64,000 nt of DNA, taken from the NCBI RefSeq assembly GCF_921293095.1, contig NC_060251.1:99434566-99498565 (forward strand), in the 5' to 3' direction. Both the position numbers and the translations under genes were made by a program. Below are positions 45,110 to 55,293 of this stretch, one piece after another. The notes under the pieces were generated by a model, which worked only from the letters and a program-made list of their open reading frames with translations, had not been told where the DNA came from and did no database searches. Source of the stretch: Ischnura elegans. Its lineage: Eukaryota > Arthropoda > Insecta > Odonata > Coenagrionidae. Position 1 is the stretch's first letter. Every line of letters starts with the position of its first letter.

Positions 45110-45430
45110 CCCAGACGGCACAGAACCCTCCGTATCTAATTCGTATGTACATAGTACCCATTGACTAAGGGGATACTGTGCCGCTCCGTCGCTTTTCGTC
45201 AATGGATACATACCATTCGCGGCCTGTCGACGAAGCGCGTACGCAGCATGTGAATGTCCGCTACTAAGCACGTACGATTGGATACATAGCGCGCAGGAAC
45301 ACGGCACTCAGGCTAATCTCAATCGATTAGGTCGAAATTAGTTATATCGTAACTCGCACGATCGAAAAATGTATCGAACGCAACACAATCGATAACTACC
45401 GACCGTAGCGAGAACCTTGATACGAATGAA

Positions 45431-45579
45431 TTGTAAGTTCTCAATAGGTAAATAACACCATATCATGAATTCTAATTACCATGAAAGACTCACGACCGAC
45501 AAAGTTTTTATCGGTTGTGAGTTTTTCATGGTAATTAGAATTCATGATATAGTATTATTTACCCATTGAGAACTTACAA
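45431..45579. repeat. 149-bp near-perfect hairpin inside the THAP transposon
   Basis: TTGTAAGTTCTCAATAGGTA pairs with TACCCATTGAGAACTTACAA. Next, ATATCATGAATTCTAATTAC and CATGAAA pair with TTTCATGGTAATTAGAATTC and ATGATAT. The tip CTCACGACCGA/TCGGTTGTGAG encloses a loop of about ten bases. The arms are about 68 bp with few mismatches. It could be a small foldback inserted in the transposon, or a source of double-stranded RNA. Confidence 0.85.
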
Positions 45580-46359
45580 AACTTACTCGGCCACTTAAAT
45601 AACTCTGCGAAAAATGAGATTCTCACGGCTAATTCACGCACCACCAGCATCCAGCATTGTTAAGTGGCTCGTACTTGCTTGGAAACCTTGAGATGTTAAT
45701 GAGAGTAAATTCTTATTAATTTTGACACTAAATAAGACATCACATAGCCCACGAGCATTAAAAAGCTTACCCTAAAGCCTGACGAAATAAGATTTTTAAA
45801 TAAAAATTGCCGATGAAACAGGATTGCTGACACATCTGCTATTAGTATGATCGAATTCATCAAAATGCAAGCAAAAATTAACGTATAGTTCAGTCTCAGC
45901 TACTAAAACTTACCCATATCAGGCGCTAAAGTATTTGAAAAATTATTTGGTATGAGTAAAAGTCCCTAGGTAACTGCAGTAAATGTATCAACCTATTAAA
46001 AATATGAAAGTCCTGCCAAATCACCAGCATAAACACTTGTAAAATAAAACATGTTATCTCTTAGATCACACCTCCGATTTTATACTTACTTTGCATGAAG
46101 TCACCACCGCAAGAAATTTTAAAGAGGCAGGAAAGAAAAAACCCACAGAAATACAATACATATATTATGTATTTTCTATTGTCAACCACAATAATATTTC
46201 CAATTTTCTCTTCTATCCCACATCTAATTTAGCGAAACAATTACTCTTATTCTCTTTCGAATAGAAAATTATTTAAAAGAGGACTGGTCGATACATACAA
46301 ACTATCGTCAATACTTTCTCCGATGAACGTCCACTATCACTGCACCAACTTGCACAAAT

Positions 46360-46550
46360 CAAATCCACATCCACTAATATGTCACTTCTGCCACAATGTC
46401 TGTCTTCTTGGCGACAGGTAACAGTGAAGCAATGGTACCTTCCTCCAATCTGAGCACCTTCCATTCAGCAAGAATTTTCTCCTCGTCTTCTCGTCCAAGG
46501 CCACAGATTACTTTCTGATATCACAATGGTGCAATGTGAAGCTCACACAC
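46360..46550 (-). pseudogene. THAP pseudogene, exon 2
   Basis: The acceptor TTAATTTTAG precedes 46550. Joined to exon 1 in phase it reads KNC-E-VCELH, supplying the final Cys and His of the C2CH zinc site; the next residue is Ile where Phe is usual. A stop follows eight codons after VC, in APL-stop. Other frames carry the expected linker: DIRK, ALDEKTRRK and, one frame over, EEKILAEWKVLRLEEGTIAS, like the 'RL..GAVPS.FP' segment after THAP domains. At least two frame breaks. Confidence 0.65.
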
Positions 46551-46972
46551 CTAAAATTAATAAATAATAAAATACCATGTAACTTATTAGGTCAAATCAT
46601 TTCCAATTTTTGGTATTTCTGCATGAGAAATCAAATTACTAGGCTCGTAAATATAGTAAATATTTGTATGCCTGATATTTTTATTGTTTTAAACTATAGC
46701 ATAAGATAATTTGAAATGATGAAAGCCGACGTGTAATACACCATAGGGCAAGCTAAGAAGCAATATTCGATCCTATAAACTTGGCAGCTTATTCCTAATT
46801 TCTCCTTTAACCACACGTTTACCGAATGAATTAATACAAAAAAGACAACTAAAATGCAAGAATTTTCAAAAGAATTGCTGCTACAATATTTTGAATCACC
46901 ATTTTTAGTACTGAATAGCCACTTCTGACTTAAAATTACATCCAAATAATTACAGCGAGGTAGAGTACATAC

Positions 46973-47120
46973 CTCACAGTTTTTCGTAGGGGTGAAATGT
47001 TTTCTTCTTATCGCCCAAATGCACTTCTTCTTCAACTCAGGATCTTTTGGAGAGCTAAAAACTTGAACCATATGTCCCGGAGTTTCCATTACATCCCGAC
47101 AATACACACACGAAAGGCAT
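46973..47120 (-). pseudogene. THAP pseudogene, exon 1 (DNA-binding zinc finger)
   Basis: ATG at 47120 opens MPFVCVLSGCNGNSGTYGSS, giving the first two cysteines of a C2CH THAP finger. A frameshift near 47060 then moves to VFSSPKDPELKKKC and IWAIRRKHFTPTKNCE, the conserved THAP core, where a Cys replaces the usual Trp after KKK. The exon ends at GAG/GTATGT (46973), a good 5' splice site. THAP fingers bind DNA; in transposases they recognise the element ends. Retained introns rule out a processed copy. Confidence 0.75.
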
Positions 47121-47555
47121 TTCTAACAAAAATATCTCACAAACACGTTTCTGAAGCCCAGTGAATGAAATTAAAGAATAAGGGAAACTTCCACATTACC
47201 AGACACTCTATTCTTCACTAACTTAACCACAAAAATCCCTGAAATGTAGTGAGACGTGACGTAAACGACGCGATCTCCAACGGCTTGTGAAGGCATGTGA
47301 TCTTTCTAGGAGGATAGGGCACGATGGCACCAGATGGCACCACCCGCGAAAGAAAATAGTCCCAGACCGAATACAGTTTTATCGATGAGATACAATTTTA
47401 TCGATGCATATGAATTTGCCAGTCCTCTTGCATCTTTTTTCGTCATTAAAGGAAATAAAGAAACAAAACCTACTAAGTAACTTCCTAAGCGCGATTTTTG
47501 TATCTTGATTGTCCACCCTCGTATTTAGGTACGAAAACTTCCTGTGCCGTCTGGG

Positions 47556-47785
47556 TCCTATATACTCGTATAGAAACTAGGTACCTGTGACGTCACGTGT
47601 AGTGGAATCGCATGGGCGCTAATCTGGCCTTTTTCAAATTAGGATTAAATTGACCATTGCCATTCGTCTAAACCGGTTTTCATAAAACCAACTAATTTGT
47701 ATATTATGAATACACTAATGGTGGGTAACGAATCGTGGGTGGGCAATCAATGCCTTTCGTTTTCTTTGATGAAGGAAACTACCCT
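47556..47785 (+). mobile_element. AGGGTGG MITE, copy 4, right part
   Basis: TCCTATATACTCGTATAGAA, TGACGTCACGTGTAGTGG, ends GGAAACTACCCT. It is nearly identical over this stretch to the copy at 52088-52747, sharing the private variant TGACGTCACGTGTAGTGGAA. Confidence 0.85.
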
Positions 47786-48031
47786 TTTGCAAATGAAAAA
47801 TCGCATTGATTGATCGAACTTTTTAACCAATAAAGATTATTTCACTTTGAAATGTTTTTTATTTCATTGATGTGGTGGTAAAGTGGCGTGGATCATTATG
47901 ACCCTGCAGACGATGTGAAATCGATTTGTGGCCCTTGTATTTAAAAAATTTGAGGACCCCTGCTCTAATGGATTACAGCCTTTCAACCCGATGTTTATTT
48001 TGGATAGGTGAGGGCATACCTCACCCCGAAG

Positions 48032-48279
48032 CAGTGGCGTTGTCAGGAATTTTGTACGGGGAGGGTCCAAAACCAGGGGGGAAAATTTTTGAAAAAGTAA
48101 AGCACTAAGTAATGGGTTTTAAACTAATTTTAACACTTTTCATCATAGAAAAAATTTATTTATTAAAAAATATTTAGTACATTCATGTTTTTTAATATTT
48201 TTTTTTCCTTTAATGAAGGAAAATAATGTGTTTTTGTATTTCGGGGGGGGGGGTCCGGACCCCCCGGACTACGCCACTG
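48032..48279. mobile_element. 248-bp hAT-like MITE with perfect 8-bp duplication
   Basis: CAGTGGCGTTGTCAGG to CCGGACTACGCCACTG, flanked by identical CCCCGAAG at 48024-48031 and 48280-48287. The ends pair over about 11 bp (CAGTGGCGTxG). An 8-bp duplication with CAGTG ends fits hAT. The interior is AT-rich with a G-run near the right end and is unlike the 54544 family. Confidence 0.85.
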
Positions 48280-48524
48280 CCCCGAAGATAGCCGAGGGCG
48301 CGTGAAAATGAAAATATTTAGGGTAGGCGGCCCAAGTATTTTCCATGAGCTAGCTTCATTAGCGCATAGCAAAGATTTGATGGAATGAAGTGATGTTCGA
48401 AGTACAAGTAATCGAATTACCATGAATGTCGACTGAGAGGGGTCATCACTATGGATGGTTCCAGGTGGTCCGAAGTAGACTCTCATTAGACCCTTCTCGC
48501 TCGCTGGAATCCTAAAACTTATCA

Positions 48525-48815
48525 TGAATTAAGGCTAGGGGGGGTTTTAGGCGCAACTAATACTTAGGGGTGTGGGAGTATTGCATACTCACCAGGGTAA
48601 GCAGGAGTTGCGGGGGCCCTCCTCCAGAAAATATTTAAGAATAATGGTTCAAAATGGCGAGGTTTACGGCTTCCTGAGGGATTTTTGATTAATCCTAACA
48701 CTATTGTATAAGTAGGTAATACTGATCCAAATAAGTAAAATGGATTAAACTTAAAAATTCCTCTTAGCTCTGGGGGGGGGTTTTATCCCCCAAAACCCCC
48801 CCTCGCTGCGCCACT
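48525..48815 (+). mobile_element. hAT-like MITE, copy 3, left end eroded
   Basis: AATTAAGGCTAGGGGGGGTT to CCTCGCTGCGCCACTG, internal AATGGTTCAAAATGGCGAGG and ATGGATTAAACTTAAAAATT. The outermost left bases (CAGTGGCGCAGCTAGG) are missing. Confidence 0.7.
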
Positions 48816-49109
48816 GTCGGGAGCGACCTTTCTCTGCAGGAAGGGAAACCACCAGCAGTTCATTTTGTAAATTTATAAATTTTTCAATTTCCGACGCTTT
48901 CCGCAACGCCATCCAATCAATCATCTCGCTACATGAACGAGTGTCTTTTGATAACAGTCGCTATAATGAAAATTAATTTTTCTTAGCTGTTCCGAAAACA
49001 TCACATTTAAACATTCACAGCATGAGAAACAAACAAATAAAAAATTAAAAACGTCATAAACAAACATGTCCTGGATACGGAAGAGCTACTAAGGCGGGTC
49101 TCGCACCCG

Positions 49110-49375
49110 CTACATATGTATTTCGAACGCCTCCAGCCTTCTCTCTTCCTCCTTCCTAAGTATCCACGTTTCCGCACCGTAAAGCGCTGCTCTCCAAATT
49201 ACTCTTTTTACCACTTCTTTATTAAAACTTTTACGTAATAATCCTCTCATCAGCTCGTTGCTACTCATAAACGCCTCCTTTTCTGGCGCAACACTCTTCC
49301 TGATGTCTACACTGCTATTTCCATTTAATGTGCTGCTCAAATAATTGAACTGAGAACTTTGCTTTCACCATATAA
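49110..49375 (-). pseudogene. LINE RT fragment, second RTE-like subfamily
   Basis: The minus frame reads FNYLSSTLNGNSSVDIRKSV, EKEAFMSSNELMRGLLRKSF, then VVKRVIWRAALYGAETWILR and EERRLEAFEIHM. It matches the 'YLGS.I..DG' through 'LYGAETWTLRKED' stretch. ETWILRKEEERR differs from EAWTLTAAEKSR of the copy at 6369, so it is a separate lineage. Truncated at both ends. Confidence 0.75.
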
Positions 49376-50138
49376 AATCAATCATCTCAATCTCCCTTGA
49401 AAGCGTATTTTTATCTTCTAATAAAGCTATGTAAAATGTGAAATTAACGTATTTGCGTTGAGAATTAGAGTTGCATGAGAGGCTTTCTAATACGTAAGCA
49501 TTAGCGCCTAATCGCAAACTTTTTCCAGCACTGCCTGCTGTTGCCCTGTAACCGCCCACTAAAATCAAATGAGCCGGAGAAAAAAAGAGACAGGAAGAAA
49601 GCTGTTTGCGGTAAACCTTGATGGTCGATCTGGATAAATCGAAGGTGAAGCCCATCCACGATTTCTCTTTCGAAAAACGTAGCGATCTAGAGCTAACAAT
49701 TCTGCCAAGGCAGAGGATTAACGGAACTTAAAAAAAAAACTTTCAGAAAACAAATGATTACAAGCAGCACATCGATGAATCATTTTAAATAAACCATGTC
49801 AAAACTCTGAACGCTTAGTGAATAAGACCGCAGAATTTGCCTTCATATTTTCCCCTCTCTAAACGATATTTACGAATAAAACATTTAGATGCCTACCCAC
49901 TCGATAGATAGCCAAAGACCAGTCACTACCAGAGGGTTTTTGCTTCTATGGATTCTGGAAACATGGGTTGGCTGTGTACCTTGAAAAGAAAGTACCAAAG
50001 AAAAGCAGCGCTAAGGAAAAAAAACGATTTTTTTCTCTATGAATAAGAAAATATTTTAAAATGATGCTGTAACCAAATTTTACCATTTAAAAACAACAGT
50101 GTTCATCTCGAATGACTTCTCAGCAAATGCCTTACCCT
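49376..50138. other. no gene recognised
   Basis: A 96-codon minus frame (49365-49655) shows no motif. The rest is AT-rich. Confidence 0.4.
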
Positions 50139-50657
50139 CAGGGCCGGTTCTGGAAATTTTTATAGTGTAAACGGCAAAATTTCGCCCACCCCCTTTAAAA
50201 TATCCTGAGAGGTAGTAGGGGTACATAGGGTTTTAAATAAATACAAATCCTTTAGGAATAACGGTCGAGACTTAAATATCAGCTTGAACTTAAAAGGTGC
50301 TAGCTCTTAAATATTGAATTAAATATTTTTCGAGCTAGAAAACCAATTATATGCATTAATTCAGAGAAATAGATGTAAATAAATCAATAATTAAAATATT
50401 AGTCGGCTTTCAAGAAATTCAACCATATAATTACTCGACAAATGAAAATGGAATTAAGAAGTTTATTCTACGAACACTTACAAGAGATTTTTCTGGGGTA
50501 CTTTACGATTAATCCTTACTTCTACGATCGTTTTGTGGAGTAAATCCACCCTCAACCTTTAATCTCCTTGCTTGATTAGTAATGAACATTTGACTAAGCG
50601 CTAAGGCGCCCTTCTGCTTGCGGCCGCGTACTTTGCGTAACGCTGAAACCGGCCCTG
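50139..50657. mobile_element. 519-bp hAT-like element with CAGGGCCGG ends
   Basis: CAGGGCCGGTTCTGG to GAAACCGGCCCTG; the flanking octamers CTTACCCT and ATTACCTT agree at six of eight positions. Near the ends lie TTTCGCCCACCCCC and GCGCCCTTCTGCTTGCGGCC, common in this hAT group. The interior is AT-rich without coding capacity. Confidence 0.7.
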
Positions 50658-50849
50658 ATTACCTTGGGAAACTGCCAAAGCTACCTAATACCCTACGATT
50701 ACTGAATTCGTCATTCTATAACCTATTTCCTTCTGTCTAACAGCAGCTCGTAAGCATTCCAAGAGATTTTTCTCTTCACCGACCATGTCTTATACCTCCT
50801 TATCCGTCTTCACCGCAAACATTTTCAATCCTTTGAATATTTGAGGATT

Positions 50850-51475
50850 TTGTGATGGGTGAAACATGGATTCCTCAAAAGAAGAAGGACCGGAATAAGT
50901 TTTGGATGTTCAAGAGTATTTTAATAAGGAGACTGGAGAAGTCTGACGGGTCGCTCTACGGCGTTAAGGCAAGGATGCTAACAACAGCAGAGAAGTCAAA
51001 GAGTGGATGCATTCGAAATGAATTGCTACCGAATAATGATGAAATTATAATAGACCGACCAAGTGGGCAATAGAAGAAAAGAGAATCCCCCCCCCAAAAA
51101 CCCTTGCAATTTATCAACAACACATGTATGATCTTAGGTTTTCCCGGCGTATCAGTTGCAGAAAAGTTTATCGAGTTTTCCCGGTGAATCAACCGGTGAA
51201 AAACCCGAGAAACTTTTTCTGCAACTACTTATCAACAACACAACTAAACTAGACACATAATGAGGAATGATGAAGAGATGGTTTGGTTAATACGATCGTG
51301 GAAGGACAAGTGAATGGGAAGAAAGGCAAAGGGAGTCTCAGAATGAACTACATTGAACACGTTCTTAAGGATGTAAACGAGAAGAAAATAAGAAATACAC
51401 TAGCATGAAAAGGTTAACAGACTAAAGAGCCGAGTGCAGAGCTGCGTCAAACCAATCTTAATATTGTTGACGGAA
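50850..51475 (+). pseudogene. RTE-like LINE RT C-terminal fragment with a hairpin insert
   Basis: Frames give SILIRRLEKS, SLYGVKARMLTTAEKSKS (for LYGAETWTLTTAEKSR) and CIRNELLPNNDEIIIDRPS. After the hairpin insertion come VEGQVNGKKGKGSLRMNYIE and HVLKD, then the 3' end CAGAGCTGCGTCAAACCAAT. The GRPR block reads GSLR. No GATGAT tail is kept. Confidence 0.65.
51111..51242. mobile_element. small hairpin insert with 14-bp flanking direct repeat
   Basis: TTATCAACAACACA occurs exactly at 51111-51124 and 51229-51242. Between them AGTTGCAGAAAAGTTTATCG AGTTTTCCCGG pairs with CCGGTGAAAAACCCGAG AAACTTTTTCTGCAACT. It is the same arrangement as at 32684-32786, and both hairpins contain a GTTTTCC(C)GG word. 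Confidence 0.7.
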
Positions 51476-52087
51476 GAATGGGCGAACAAGGATTGTTAAT
51501 GAGCATCCTTGCGCAAAAATTTTGACATATTAAAAAGAAGAGCTCTCTAAAACTCTCTTAAACTTTATATTCCTGTACTACTGTAATGCGGCATAGGAAA
51601 ATGAACTGCATAAACAGGGGACTTCTTTTCAAGTCGCATGCATACGCGTCACGATACATAAGGTAGAAAATCACTGCGAAAAAATATTTTTCTGCCGCGG
51701 GAATCGTACCTTTTTCTTTCACCGCCAGTATTGGCTTTTCGGGATTTCCCGGTAAATCGCGTGAGTGAATATTTCTTGCAATTCCAACTGGGTTAGATGA
51801 GGTCCCGTAAGAGAAAAAAAATATCTAACATTCTGCAATAATTTGCGCAACAATTTAATAGTAAAATTTACGCAAAGCAAGGGTGAAAAAACGTTTTTCT
51901 TTAAAGATGGAGAAAACCAACCAGTCTAATGTTATTCGCTGCCTACCATTTAACACTAGTTTTGCGTGACGGAAGATACAACCCCCCCAAAAAAGGTGAT
52001 CATAGCCGCGAGTAAATCAGAGGAAATTATGCATACCCATGATTGATATTACTGAAATAATTATCAAAAACCAGGCATACCCGCAAT

Positions 52088-52747
52088 AGGGTGGTTTCCT
52101 ATTATTTTTTATTGCCTAAATCGAAAGATTATTACTCCTGGAGTACGTATTTCACACTTTTAGATTTATATATGACGATATCTATTTTTCGCGATTAAAT
52201 GAAAAGTGAAAATTTTCAAGCGCGCGAAAACGCGACGGCTAAGTATGAATGCCGGGAAAAACCCCGCGTGACGTCGTTCTGGTTCCCGCTGCCGCAAGTG
52301 AGGTGACCTTGGGGCGAGGCTCTGAGCGGCTGATACGACGCAGGATGCTAGCAGGTAGCTGAGTATCATGCTAGCTGGTAGCGCTTGGCTTAAATAAGGA
52401 TTATTAATACCTTATCAAACGAAGAAAACTTTCCGACTTCAGGCAGTTTTAATAGGTGATTATAGAGACATGTTTCTCTGAGCTCTGTGCCCCATGTATG
52501 CATTGGTAACCTCAGACGATGTAAAACTCCTATATACTCGTATAGAAACTAGGTACCTGTGACGTCACGTGTAGTGGAATCGCATGGGCGCTAATCTGAC
52601 CTTTTTCAAATGAGGATTAAATTGACCATTGCCATTCGTCTAAACCGGTATTTCTAAAACCGAATAATTTGTATATTACGAATACACTAATGGTGGGTAA
52701 CGACGAAATCAATGCCTTTCATTTTCGTTGATGAAGGAAACTACCCT
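52088..52747 (+). mobile_element. AGGGTGG MITE, copy 5
   Basis: AGGGTGGTTTCCTATTATTT to GATGAAGGAAACTACCCT, with AT on the left and GT on the right. Full-length 660 bp. A 67-codon frame on the minus strand inside it is a shadow. Confidence 0.88.
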
Positions 52748-53269
52748 GTTGTTTACAGAAAATATAATCGACGGAGAATATTTGATCCTATTTTCCGTAC
52801 ATTCTACGATAGGTATATGCTAATGAGGAACCTAGGGTCAAGATTTTGACTTAATTATAGGAAGAGTTAAATCTCTCTCAAAGTTTATGCTCCTGTACTT
52901 TGAGGTAGCGCGTGCATATACTAACTGTAATTGGGGGAAATAATTCATTTACGACTAGCGGGTTTCTTGCTTTTCGATACACTTGACTACAAGAGGAATA
53001 TATTCACAGTAATTTACACGAAGAAAAAATCGAGCACATAATTAAAATCCAGCACAAATGTACAGATATTCATTCTCTTCCGAAGCCTCCCGGGCCATCA
53101 TAACGGGAAACGAAAACTTCAAATCTCTTTTAGAAGTTCGCCGACCGGTCGTCACGCAAAAACCAAACATCAGCGGTAGAATTCCCATGGGTATGCAGAA
53201 TCAGATATATGAGTCAAAATTAGGAAATAATTTGACTCATTCACCAGCGAGTAAGTTCGCCATCATCTT

Positions 53270-53860
53270 AAGATTGGTTTTACGTAGCTCTCCACTCAAA
53301 TCTCCTGTAAGCTAATCTTCTCACACTTACATATTTCTTCTCTTTCGCATCCTTCTTCAACTGCTCCATATATATTGTTCGGGGTTTTCTTTTTCCGTTA
53401 TTGCCATTCACTTGTCCCTCCGCGATTGTCTCCATCATGCCATCATGTCTCAAGACGTGGCCTTTAAGTTTGTTCAATCTTTTTATTAAGGTTTAAATAA
53501 GGCATCTCTTTTACTCTTCTTAGGACTTCATCATTACTATCTCAGTCATGCCTTTAATTTTTCATGCATTTAATCCCCATCATTTTTCTGTAGCACCACA
53601 CTTCGAAGACCTCTACCCACTGTCGCCATTGTCCATACCTTACTTCCGAAGAGAAATACACTCAAAGTGTATGTTCTGATAAATTGTAGCCTTACTTCTA
53701 AGTATGTTGAAATTTCTGTCGCTGTCATTAGATCTTTCTTTTTTTGGAATGCTTCTTTGGGCTATTATGCTGATAATTTCTTTCTTCCTTCTCCCATCGC
53801 TAGTTATCCTGCTTCCGAAATAACTGAATTTATCCACCTCTACCAGTTTTTGTTTCCCAA
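53270..53860 (-). pseudogene. RTE-like LINE RT fragment
   Basis: Minus-strand frames give DKFSYFGSRITSDGRRKKEI near 53837-53780, a QRSIPKKERS piece, then MNKLKGHVLRHDGMMETIAE, GQVNGNNGKRKPRTIYMEQL and VSVRRLAYRRFEWRAT to 53280. Same lineage as 6369 and 23249. Its last codons (GAGATTTGAGTGGAGAGC) serve as the empty site for the MITE at 23595. Confidence 0.75.
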
Positions 53861-54084
53861 TTTTAATGTTATACTAGAAAATTAGTTATGCTTACTAAGT
53901 AAGTGTATGCTGATGTTAGTTAACGAAAAACTTTTGGGCTATGACTCCGCGTCAATTTTCAGGTGGCCTCAACGTTCACCGACCGATGCTGGTCGCCTCC
54001 GCAATGAGAGCTCGACCACGACTCCAGGGAAAGGATAGAGATGGAAGGAGTAGGATAGGGAAATCCCGACGGCGCGCCGTCATC

Positions 54085-54235
54085 AGTGCGACGTCAAAAT
54101 GATGTGCCGTTGTACTTTGCAAATTTAAATCTGGGATGCTAAAATAACGAGTAACACGTCAAAGAAAATTTTATTCTAAATTCTCATTTAGTTTTTAGAT
54201 TGTAGACACGCCAGTGCAATAAATGCACCGCGCCA
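54085..54235 (+). repeat. dispersed repeat, copy 2 (with 22362-22540)
   Basis: CAAAATGATGTGCCGTTGTA, CTTTGCAAATTTAAATCTGG and TGTAGACACGCCAGTGCAAT. Slightly shorter than the other copy. Confidence 0.6.
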
Positions 54236-54320
54236 TATTATTAGCCGGAGGGGACCTTAGGTGGGACCTAAAAATATTTCTTTTTAAATTCATAATTTAT
54301 TTTTTTTTGTATCGAAAATG

Positions 54321-55293
54321 TTAGTTATCTACGAAGTGCCCTTCATTAACGCTGATAAATTGGTTCAAAGGTTTTTTCCACAGCGCTAAACGCTTGAAGT
54401 ACTCGTCCTTTCCGATGCTTTGTTGCGCCGCCTTCGATTCTATTTTCACCTGTGGAATGTCATCAAAACGTTTCCCTTTCATCACCTTTTCCATCCGGAG
54501 GAACACAAAGAAATCACAACTTGTAAAATCTAGTGAGTAGGGTCAGTGGCGCAGCGAGGGGAGGTTTAGGAGGATAACCCCTCCCTCCCCCCCCCCCCCA
54601 GAGCTCAGAGCAATTTTAAGTTTAATCCATTTTACTTAATTGGATTGATATTACTAATAGAATAGTGTAAGGATTTATAAAATATCCCTCAGAAAGCCGT
54701 TAAAACTCACCATTTTTAACCGTTTATCTTAAAATTCCGCAATTTATTAATCTCGCACCTATCGCTTATCGTGGTGGGTATTCCACACCCCCACATACCC
54801 CGGTATTGCTTGCACCTAACCTCCCTTCCCCCAGCCTTAATTCCTAGCTGCGCCCCTGAGAGTAGGGTGGGCGATGAAGCGGTGTCATACGGTTTTTGCC
54901 ATAAACGGTTTGATCAGGAGCCAGCAAGCGGTGGATGAATTTCGCCGCAATTCGCCTCCTTCGCAATTCTTCACCTAAAATTTGCTGCAATGATCTCCAC
55001 GAAAGACCAGATTTGATTGGTCAGCGAGTTCGTAATTAGAACGCCTATTATCCTCGTACACAAGGGCACGAGTTTATTTTCCACATTTTCATCAGTTCTG
55101 GACTCGGAAGGCCGGCCCGGGCGTTGAATGTCTTGAATGCATGTTGCCGCGTATGATTCGCGAGTACCACTCGTACGCTTGAGTTCTTTTCAAGGCGTGT
55201 TCTTTGTAAGCTGTAGACAAATATCAACCGCGTCCGACGCACTTTCACCGGGTAGAAAAAAAATTCAACGCTCTACGCTGCTCGATCGGTCAT
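54321..55293 (-). pseudogene. mariner-family transposase, broken and interrupted
   Basis: DDD transposase remnant on the minus strand. A possible start is at 55293 (MTDRA). Then DICLQLTKNTP, LKRTQAYEWYSRI, a GRPS.SRTDENVEN block and SWRSLQQILGEELRRRRIAA KFIHRLLAPDQ, the usual helix-turn-helix region. The middle of the catalytic domain is deleted. The third catalytic region follows as PLHRPPYSLDFTSCDFFVF (normally PPYSPDLAPCDFFLF), then MKGKRFDD and YFKRLALWKKPLNQFISVNE. A hAT MITE (54544-54860) splits it. Several frameshifts. The first catalytic Asp pair is not found. Confidence 0.75.
54544..54860 (-). mobile_element. 317-bp hAT-like MITE, copy 4, perfect 8-bp duplication
   Basis: CAGTGGCGCAGCGAGG to CCTAGCTGCGCCCCTGAG, flanked by identical AGTAGGGT at 54536-54543 and 54861-54868. 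Inverted relative to the copies at 16459, 38598 and 48525. It lies inside the mariner pseudogene just upstream of its third catalytic motif, so it is the younger of the two. Confidence 0.88.

Larger units (their letters stand above)
45110..47555 (-). mobile_element. 2446-bp THAP-domain DNA transposon
   Basis: Perfect 14-bp terminal repeats CCCAGACGGCACAG and CTGTGCCGTCTGGG, followed by weaker pairing (GTATCTAATTCGTA with the inverse of TCGTACCTAAATACGA). The insertion point in the MITE gives an apparent TC duplication (45108-45109, 47556-47557). The left subterminal zone repeats parts of the end (CTGTGCCGCTCCGTC, GGAACACGGCAC) and TGGATACATA twice. It encodes a broken THAP domain on the minus strand. 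No DDE core is seen, so it is a defective copy. THAP domains occur in P, Kolobok and some other transposases; TIR and TSD fit neither P nor Kolobok. Confidence 0.75.
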
